From an uncultured Phycisphaerales bacterium (GTDB lineage: Bacteria > Planctomycetota > Phycisphaerae > Phycisphaerales > UBA1924), in assembly GCA_937995595.1 (NCBI GenBank), contig CALKJW010000006.1:1-59556 (forward strand): a stretch of 59,556 nt of DNA, read 5' to 3'. The translations under genes and the position numbers were made by a program. Positions 53,476 to 59,556 of the stretch are shown in pieces. The notes beneath the pieces were generated by a model, which was not told the DNA's origin, did not search any database, and saw nothing but the letters and a program-made list of their open reading frames with translations. The stretch's first letter is position 1; each line of letters opens with the position of its first letter.

Positions 53476-56400
53476 TCAGGCGGGCAGGCCCGTTGTGCCC
53501 AGCGAGGTGCCCAGCGTGCCGAAGCCGCCGCCGAAGCCGGTGTCGAAGTGGCCCTGGTAGGCGACGATCGGCACCGACGACCGCACCTGCACGCCGAAGA
53601 ACGTGCCGAAGCCCGGCACGGTGCCCTGCGTGCGCCGCAGGCCGGTGATGAACTGGTGCAGGTTGAAGTTGTTGGCCGCGCGCGGGTTGACCGTCCGCAG
53701 GAAGGTCTCGCTCTCGCCGTTGTTGAAGTTCATGGTGATGGCAACCGTCGCGGGCTCGGTGCCGGGGTTGTAGAGCCGGAGGTAGTCGCTCACGGTGTTG
53801 TTGGTCACGCGCCGGAAGCCCTCGCTGAAGAGCCACTGCGTCGAGGCCAGTTGCGCGAAGGCCGAGCCGGTCTGCTCGCCGTTGCTGAACGAGGGCAGCG
53901 TGAGCGTCACCGGGCGGTTGGAGGTGTAACTGATCGAGTACGCCTGCCCGACCGGGAAGCCCGGCAGCGAGTTGACCGCGACGGTCGTGCGCTGCTCGGC
54001 CGGGGCGACGACCAGCCGCCGGTACGCGCTGCCGTTGGCGAACGAGAAGGTCAGCGTCACGCTGGCGCTCTGCGTGTTGGCGTTCAGGATCGCGATCGAC
54101 TCCTGCGACGCGTTCACGCCGAACTGGCCCTCGGGCGACACGCCGCGCGTCTCGCCCGCCGAGGGCGTGCCCAGCGTCGCGTAGCCGCTGCGGCGCGAGG
54201 AGTCGAAGTGCGTGAGCGACGCGACGATCGGCGCCTCGCCCTCGACCTTCACGCCCACCCTCGTGTTGTTGGCCAGGCCGGGGATGTCGCGGAGCAGCCA
54301 CCCGCCGCGCCGGTTGCCCTCGACGGTCTGCTGCTGCACGATGGCCGGCGCGTTCTCGCGGTAGAGCGTCAGCGTGACCTTCACCGGCACGGGGCTGGGG
54401 TTCAGGAAGACCACGGCGTCCTGCACGTTGTTGGCCTTGATCGCCTCGCCGAAGGTCCAGGTCGTGCTGGTCGTCGAGGTGAACGCCTCGCCCGTGGAGA
54501 TGTCGTTGAAGTCGTAGTGGCTCAGCGTCGCGCCCACGGGCAGGCTCGAGCGGATCTCCAGCGCGTACGGCGTGTTCTTCCGCACGCCCTGACGGCCGGC
54601 GATCTCGCTCTTGACGTTCGTCGAGGTGCCCTGGGCGAACAGCGTCGGCGTCGTGATCGTGATGCCGTCGCGCTTGTTGGCGACGATGTGGCCGATCGAC
54701 CGGTCCGTCGAGGAGTCGAACAGCACCTGCGAGGGCTCCGTGCCCTCGTACCGCGCGATCACCACCACCCGCACCGGCTCGGCGTTGGCGTTGACGATCG
54801 GCACGAACGTGCTGTTGTTCGCGCTGGCGAAGCCCTCGGGGTAGTAGATCGCGTACGGCAGGGCCTCTGCGTCGATCGCCGGGTCCAGCGGGTTGGCCGC
54901 CAGGTGGCCGAAGTTGGCGCCGCCCTCGAGCAGGGCGAACTGCGCCTGCACCGCCGCGGGCGTCGGGCCCATGAAGATGAAGTAGCGGAAGGTCTTGGAC
55001 GTGTTGCCGTCGATCGAGCCGAGGTTGAAGGCGACGGTCATCGTCAGGTCGCCGTTGACGCCCGTGTCGCCCGCGCCGTCGGGGTCGAACGGCGAGTTGA
55101 TGACCTGGAACGGGTCGCGGACCGAGCCCGGCGCCTCGAACGACATCACCACGCCCGAGCCCGACGGCGCGCCCAGGCCGATCGTCGGCCCGCCGGCGAT
55201 GCGCGACCAGGCCAGGCGGCCCGTCGCGTTGTCGATGTTGTTGAGCGTGCGCGCGTCGCCGTTGACGGGCACGCCCTGCTGCGGGTTGAAGCCCTCGACC
55301 CACGCGGCGTCGTTGATCGGGAGCAGGCCGCGGTTGGTGATCGTCACGTCGATGGCGATGAACGGGTCGTTGATGCCGAAGGACAGCGACCGGCGGATCT
55401 CGACCGTGTCGCGGTACAGGCCGCTGACCAGCGCGCGCCGGTTGGCGAAGTCGCTCTCGTTGCTGACCGACACGCCCAGGTCCGACTGCGAGGCCGAGCC
55501 GGCGTTGCGGATCACAAAGCCGTCGAAGTAGGCGCCAAAGAAGGACTCGACCGACCCGGCCAGCAGGTACTCGGTCGCGCCGAAGCGCAGGCCGACCGGG
55601 TTGGCCTGGCCCGCGCCGTAGATGCCGATCGAGCCGTCGGCGTTGAGGCCCGTCGAGATCAGGTTGCCGTCGAGCCGGACGAGCGTCTCGCTCACGCCGC
55701 CCGAGACGCCCACGGTGAGCGTGTAGTTGCCGGTGGCGTCCGACGGGGAACCCGAGCCGCCGGAGAACGGGTCGTAGTTGGTGTTGCCGAACACGCCCGG
55801 CGCGGTCTCGTTGCCGCCCGAGACGCCGACGTAGTACACGCCCGCGTTGACGACCAGGAAACTCGCGATGCTGTCGCGCGTGCCCTTGACGGAGTTGGCC
55901 GCGACCTGGTTGCCCAGCGCGTCGAAGATCCGCAGGACCGCGTCGAGCGCGCCGCTGGTCGGCGTGGCGGAGGCGGTGATGGTCGTGCCGGCGCCGGCGT
56001 TGACGCGGAACAGGTCCACGTCGCGCAGGCCGAAGGCGCCGTCGCCGATGAAGGCGGTGACGGTGCGCGAGCCGGTGCCGACGATGTCCAGGTCGGTCGC
56101 GAGGATGATCGTGTCGTTGAGTTCGAAGGGCCCGAAGATGTCGTTGGTCAGCGTGAGGTCGAGCTGCCAGTTCAGGAGCGTGCCCGCGTCGCCGGCGCGG
56201 AGGTCCTCGATGCGCAGCGTCCAGTTGCCCTGGGCCGAGGTGTTGTTCAGCGCGTTGAGCGACTGCTCGGGGCGGAAGCGGCCGGTGAACGGCGCGGCGC
56301 CGAGCGTGACCGGCGTGCCGGCCTGGGTGTCGAAGATGGTGCCGGTGAAGTTCTGGCCCGGGCCGCCGCGCCGGTTGACCAGCAGCACGCTCTGGCCCTG

Positions 56401-58821
56401 CGGGCCGGTGAGGGTGATGCGCAGGTCGCCGACGTAGGTGTGCTGGATGTTCACGCGCACGTCGACGTCGGTGATGGTGCGGCCGTCGGGGATGAAGATG
56501 ACGCTCTCGATCACGCCCGCGCCGGGGATGGCCACCGGGGTGTCGTTGACCACCGAGACGCTCTCGCTGGCGGCGACGGACACGTCGATCGTGAGGTTGT
56601 ACAGGCCCGAGGTGCCCGAGAGCGTGCCGCTGGGCGCGAGGATCGGGTTATAACTGACGTTCGGGTACGCCGACACGCCGATATAATAATTGCCCGCGGC
56701 CGGGACGAAGTACTGGATCTTCGGGTCCAGACCGTTGAAGTTGTCGTTGTTCCGCAGTTCCACGCCGCTGGCGTCGAACAGCCGCATGTACGGGTCCAGG
56801 CTCGACGGCGTCGGGAGGCTGCGCGCCATGACCTCGGCGCTGATGAGCGCCGGGCCGTTGACGTACACGCGGAACAGGTCCACGTCGCGCGTCTCGTACA
56901 GCCCGTCGCCGATGAACAGGTCGAAGAACTCGGCCCGGCCCGTGGGGCTCAGGATCACCGGCGTGGCCGTCATCAGCGTGTCGTTGGGCTCCAGCGGCCC
57001 GCGGTACGACACCACCGTGAAGTCGTACACCTCGTCGTTGCCCGAGGTCGTGTCGCCGTTGAGGAAGTTGCCCGCAAAGTCGCGGAAGCCCTGGTGCGAC
57101 AGCGTCAGCCGGTACGCGTCGCGCGGCAGCAGGCCCGAGGCCAGCGTGATCCGCATCAGGCTGCCGTCGAGCGTCACGTCCCCGTCGTTGATGGGGACGA
57201 AGATGTCGTTGGCGTTGAAGATGTTGTCGCCGTTGCTGGCGCGCAGGCGGATGCGGGTCGTGTCCAGCATCCCGCCGGGGAACAGGAAGGCCGGGTTGAT
57301 GTCCTTGTTGAACTGGACGACGATCTCGCTGACCGGCGCGGTCGTCGCGCCGGGCTGGATCGCCGCGACGATCGGCCCCGGCACCTGGATGATCTGCAGC
57401 GAGCGGAAGGCGTTGATGCGCCCGCCCGTGGCGACCCGCCCCACCAGGCCCGGCAGCACGTCCACGCCCAGGTACAGCGCGTCGCGCAACTGCTCCGGCG
57501 TGGCGTAGCGGTTCACCGAGGCCAGCAGGCCGATCACGCCCGCCGTGTAGGGCGAGGCGAAACTGGTGCCGTTGATGTACTGGTACCCGCCGCCCACCGC
57601 CGTGGTCAGGATCTGCTCGCCGGGCGCGCCGACGTCCACCGACGTCAGGCCGTAGTTGCTGAACGACGCGAGCCGGTCGCGGTTGTTCGTCGCGGCGACC
57701 GCGATGATCAGCGGGTTGGGGTAGCCGTCGGGGTAGGAGAAGATCGGGCCGTCGTTGTTGTTGGCGTCGTTGCCCGCCGCGGCGACGAAGAGAATGCCCG
57801 CGTTGGTCGCCTGCTGGATGGCGATCTCCTCGGCGCTGTCGAACTCACCCGCGGCGTCGGGCCGCAGGTTGCCGTAGGAGTTGTTGCTGGCGACGATGTT
57901 GACCCCGTAATCACGGCGCAGGATCGTGATGTACTGCTGGGCCTGCACGATAGCGAACAGCGGCGCGCCGCCGTTCTCGGGGAAGATCTTGATCGGCAGG
58001 ATCGAGACGTTCCACATCACGCCCGCGACGCCGATGCCGTTGCCGCCCACCGCGCCGATCACGCCCGCCACGGCGGTGCCGTGGCCCTGCGTCGGCGGGT
58101 CGTTGGGGTTGTTGTCCTGCCCGGCGGGCTCGTTGCTGGCAAAGTCCCAGCCGTTCACGTCGTCGACAAAGCCGTTGCCGTCGTCGTCGATGCCGTTGAG
58201 GTCGGCCGGATCCATCACGATGCCGTCACTGCCCAGGTCCTCGCCCGGATTCACCCAGATGTTGCACTCCAGGTCCTCGTGGTCGTAATCGGTGCCGCTG
58301 TCCAGCACGGCAACCCATATGTCGGGAAGCGCCACGGCCATGTCCCAGGCCTCAGGGGCGTCGACGTCGGCGTCGGGGGTCCCGCCGGTCTGGCCGGTGT
58401 TGTCCAGGCCCCACTGGTCGGCGAACTGCGTGTCGTTCGGGACGAACTCCCACCGGCCATAGGTGTTCACTTCGGCGTACTCGAACAGGCCGCTCTCCTG
58501 CAGCTGGGCAACAAAGCTGACCGGGTCGAGGCCCGGGGGAACGCTCACGTCGATGGCTCCGAGCCGGTTGGCACGCAGAACCCTTGCGCCCTGCGCGCCG
58601 AAGAAATCGGCCATCGCGTCGCTTGTCCTGGTCGCCTTGAATTTGACCGTTACGACGTCAGGCACGACCTCGAACCATTGATTTGGCGATGATTCCACGA
58701 ACCATTTTTCGTCCATCCGGACAAACTGTTTGCCCTGCAACTCCAATTGTTCGGGCGGGTCGGCCACCAATTCAATGGGCGAAACCATGAGCGCCAGAAT
58801 GACGATCCACGTCGATTTCAT
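53476..58821 (-). CDS. Giant secreted subtilisin-like protease (S8) with multiple C-terminal domains
   Basis: 1781 residues. Signal sequence about 1-21, a propeptide-like part, then an S8 domain with the catalytic triad Asp174 (VLDSGTDYD), His247 (QGHGTAVAG) and Ser420 (NGTSFASPY); Asn351 of AAAGN is the oxyanion residue. Calcium-loop-like Asp runs (NGIDDDGNGFVDDVNG) occur. An Ig-like part follows (about 480-640), then a prepeptidase-C-type domain (LEPNDT...), a P-like domain (IPGAGVIESVIFIPDGRTIT) and another LEPNDT-style unit (FELNDT). The last ~650 residues are a long beta-rich part without a recognised family. It degrades protein outside the cell or at the surface. The first ~80 codons are noticeably AT-richer than the rest. 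GAAGGAG precedes the ATG. Confidence 0.93.
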   Translation of the reverse strand: MKSTWIVILALMVSPIELVADPPEQLELQGKQFVRMDEKWFVESSPNQWFEVVPDVVTVKFKATRTSDAMADFFGAQGARVLRANRLGAIDVSVPPGLDPVSFVAQLQESGLFEYAEVNTYGRWEFVPNDTQFADQWGLDNTGQTGGTPDADVDAPEAWDMAVALPDIWVAVLDSGTDYDHEDLECNIWVNPGEDLGSDGIVMDPADLNGIDDDGNGFVDDVNGWDFASNEPAGQDNNPNDPPTQGHGTAVAGVIGAVGGNGIGVAGVMWNVSILPIKIFPENGGAPLFAIVQAQQYITILRRDYGVNIVASNNSYGNLRPDAAGEFDSAEEIAIQQATNAGILFVAAAGNDANNNDGPIFSYPDGYPNPLIIAVAATNNRDRLASFSNYGLTSVDVGAPGEQILTTAVGGGYQYINGTSFASPYTAGVIGLLASVNRYATPEQLRDALYLGVDVLPGLVGRVATGGRINAFRSLQIIQVPGPIVAAIQPGATTAPVSEIVVQFNKDINPAFLFPGGMLDTTRIRLRASNGDNIFNANDIFVPINDGDVTLDGSLMRITLASGLLPRDAYRLTLSHQGFRDFAGNFLNGDTTSGNDEVYDFTVVSYRGPLEPNDTLMTATPVILSPTGRAEFFDLFIGDGLYETRDVDLFRVYVNGPALISAEVMARSLPTPSSLDPYMRLFDASGVELRNNDNFNGLDPKIQYFVPAAGNYYIGVSAYPNVSYNPILAPSGTLSGTSGLYNLTIDVSVAASESVSVVNDTPVAIPGAGVIESVIFIPDGRTITDVDVRVNIQHTYVGDLRITLTGPQGQSVLLVNRRGGPGQNFTGTIFDTQAGTPVTLGAAPFTGRFRPEQSLNALNNTSAQGNWTLRIEDLRAGDAGTLLNWQLDLTLTNDIFGPFELNDTIILATDLDIVGTGSRTVTAFIGDGAFGLRDVDLFRVNAGAGTTITASATPTSGALDAVLRIFDALGNQVAANSVKGTRDSIASFLVVNAGVYYVGVSGGNETAPGVFGNTNYDPFSGGSGSPSDATGNYTLTVGVSGGVSETLVRLDGNLISTGLNADGSIGIYGAGQANPVGLRFGATEYLLAGSVESFFGAYFDGFVIRNAGSASQSDLGVSVSNESDFANRRALVSGLYRDTVEIRRSLSFGINDPFIAIDVTITNRGLLPINDAAWVEGFNPQQGVPVNGDARTLNNIDNATGRLAWSRIAGGPTIGLGAPSGSGVVMSFEAPGSVRDPFQVINSPFDPDGAGDTGVNGDLTMTVAFNLGSIDGNTSKTFRYFIFMGPTPAAVQAQFALLEGGANFGHLAANPLDPAIDAEALPYAIYYPEGFASANNSTFVPIVNANAEPVRVVVIARYEGTEPSQVLFDSSTDRSIGHIVANKRDGITITTPTLFAQGTSTNVKSEIAGRQGVRKNTPYALEIRSSLPVGATLSHYDFNDISTGEAFTSTTSTTWTFGEAIKANNVQDAVVFLNPSPVPVKVTLTLYRENAPAIVQQQTVEGNRRGGWLLRDIPGLANNTRVGVKVEGEAPIVASLTHFDSSRRSGYATLGTPSAGETRGVSPEGQFGVNASQESIAILNANTQSASVTLTFSFANGSAYRRLVVAPAEQRTTVAVNSLPGFPVGQAYSISYTSNRPVTLTLPSFSNGEQTGSAFAQLASTQWLFSEGFRRVTNNTVSDYLRLYNPGTEPATVAITMNFNNGESETFLRTVNPRAANNFNLHQFITGLRRTQGTVPGFGTFFGVQVRSSVPIVAYQGHFDTGFGGGFGTLGTSLGTTGLPA

Positions 58822-59161
58822 GAGTTATCTCCTTCGTAGTTATTGAGGTTCTGCAAAAAGTAGCACTATGCTCACGAAACACCACTTGCACTACACAGTA
58901 CGATCTGCAGCGTGTCAGTCAGCTTGAATCCGAGGTCGGACTTCTTCGCCCGCGGCTGTGTTATCCGCCGTGCGGGCGGCGTAGCGAGACAAAGGCCGTT
59001 TCCCTCGGTCACCTGGAGAAGACGGTTCCCCAAGTACACCTGATGCTCAATATGCCGCGCCCGCGCCGCAATGACCTAGGTCATTTTCATAATTGAATGT
59101 GATTCAGGACGGGGCCCAGAACCGTCGGGGGGACGGCGGAGGCGCGCGGCCAGCAAACCGC
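58822..59161. other. 340-bp AT-richer spacer upstream of the subtilase, with a palindrome
   Basis: No ORF is seen. The base composition is clearly lower in GC than in neighbouring coding DNA and continues into the first ~80 codons of the subtilase. The subtilase ribosome site (GAAGGAGATAACTC then ATG) is strong. A perfect palindrome lies at 59071-59084, 78 bp beyond the stop of the GTPase-like gene and about 250 bp before the subtilase start. Confidence 0.6.
59071..59084. promoter_or_regulatory. Perfect 14-bp palindrome, operator candidate
   Basis: ATGACCTAGGTCAT, fully symmetric with no loop, in the AT-rich spacer before the subtilase. Its size fits a dimeric regulator. It could act on the subtilase, although the 250-bp distance makes that uncertain. 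Confidence 0.35.
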
Positions 59162-59556
59162 TCAACCCGCCAGCAGGCTCAGCACCTGTTCGTCCAGCGG
59201 CGGGCCGTCCAGTTGGACAAAGTCGTAGGCCACGCGCGTCAGCGGCACGTCCACCTCCAGCATCCGGTCCAGCCTGGCCGGGCTGGCATCCACCACGCAG
59301 GCCACGTCCTCGGCCTGGCAGCAGGCGTTGATGGTCGCCTGCAGCGACTCGCGCTGCGCCTCCGAGTAGCCCATCGCCGGCAGCACGCTCTCGAGGTGCG
59401 GGTTGGCCGCGAACACCTCCCGTATCGTGCCCGCCGCGTACGGCCGCGGATCGACCACGGTTGCCCCGTGGCGCCTGGCCGCCACCGTACCGGCGCCGAA
59501 GGACATGCCGCCGTGGGTCACCGTGGGCCCGTCCTCGATGACCAGCACGCGCTGGC
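59162..59556 (-). CDS. COG2403-like GTPase/cyclic-diphosphoglycerate-synthetase family protein (3' part)
   Basis: Only the C-terminal 131 residues are inside the window; the gene runs off the right edge. It contains RVLVIEDGPTVTHGGMSFG, VDPRPYAAGTIREVF, PHLESVLPAMGYSEAQ and a late LTRVAYDFVQLDGPPL, which fit the COG2403-type predicted GTPase family. The IEDGPT/THGGM run is the most typical part. The reaction is uncertain: some members are cyclic 2,3-diphosphoglycerate synthetase relatives. The upstream half, which would settle it, is not visible. Confidence 0.75.
   Translation of the reverse strand, partial: QRVLVIEDGPTVTHGGMSFGAGTVAARRHGATVVDPRPYAAGTIREVFAANPHLESVLPAMGYSEAQRESLQATINACCQAEDVACVVDASPARLDRMLEVDVPLTRVAYDFVQLDGPPLDEQVLSLLAG

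Noticed and set aside
53449-58692. Long plus-strand frame opposite the subtilase
   Set aside because: It is a shadow of the S8 protease on the minus strand, rich in Arg/Val/Asp runs with no recognisable domain.

Overview
The window is high-GC bacterial chromosome and most likely comes from a planctomycete of the Phycisphaerae type. The case rests on several features together: an alternative complex III operon; the DUF1800/DUF1501 pair; prepilin-type proteins starting with [10 protein letters not shown]; secreted proteins ending in paired short dockerin-like repeats ([13 protein letters not shown] type, closed by Cys); a PEP-CTERM-like tail; and intergenic palindromic repeats of the sort common in this phylum. 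The species cannot be named from the sequence alone. No phage, transposase, CRISPR array or rRNA was seen.

Layout. 1-6.7 kb (minus): actA-actB-actC-actD of alternative complex III, diverging from heme A synthase (6.9-8.3 kb). 8.4-11.5 kb (plus): a DUF1800/DUF1501 pair, then a repeat-bearing spacer. 11.7-14.2 kb (minus): two overlapping paralogous zinc-ribbon membrane proteins and gatA. 14.3-18.4 kb (plus): three kynurenine-pathway genes (ACMSD, kynureninase, kynurenine 3-monooxygenase); the ACMSD gene carries an in-frame palindromic repeat. 18.4-20.1 kb (minus): a CPBP protease. 20.1-21.5 kb (plus): rplM-rpsI with promoter, long leader and terminator. 21.7-28.1 kb (minus): an FHA-GAF-SpoIIE phosphatase, a dockerin-tailed exoprotein with a prepilin-like protein, a small His/Cys-rich protein with a palindromic operator candidate, and a GH31 alpha-glucosidase.

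28.2-38.3 kb holds mixed genes: ankyrin repeats, an SDR sugar-nucleotide enzyme, a MEMO-like protein, a CusF-like copper protein, a family-4-like uracil-DNA glycosylase that lacks most of its Fe-S cysteines, and several lipoproteins or secreted proteins. 38.3-48.6 kb holds a PEP-CTERM protein, a GH13 enzyme with dockerin repeats, a carbohydrate-esterase-like protein, a second prepilin-like protein, a modular dockerin-tailed exoprotein and an M3 peptidase. 48.6-53.3 kb holds a repeat copy and a SWIM/SNF2 pair. Then come tRNA-Lys, a 1781-residue subtilase and the edge of a COG2403-like GTPase.

Functional picture: an aerobic heterotroph with ACIII and heme-A oxidase respiration, tryptophan/kynurenine breakdown, and a secreted glucan-degrading and proteolytic set in which dockerin-like and PEP-CTERM tails mark exported proteins. 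The observations most worth following are the dockerin/prepilin pairings, the in-frame repeat in ACMSD, the ~140-bp inverted repeat pair 27 kb apart, the cysteine-poor UDG, and the possible small RNA near 33.2 kb.
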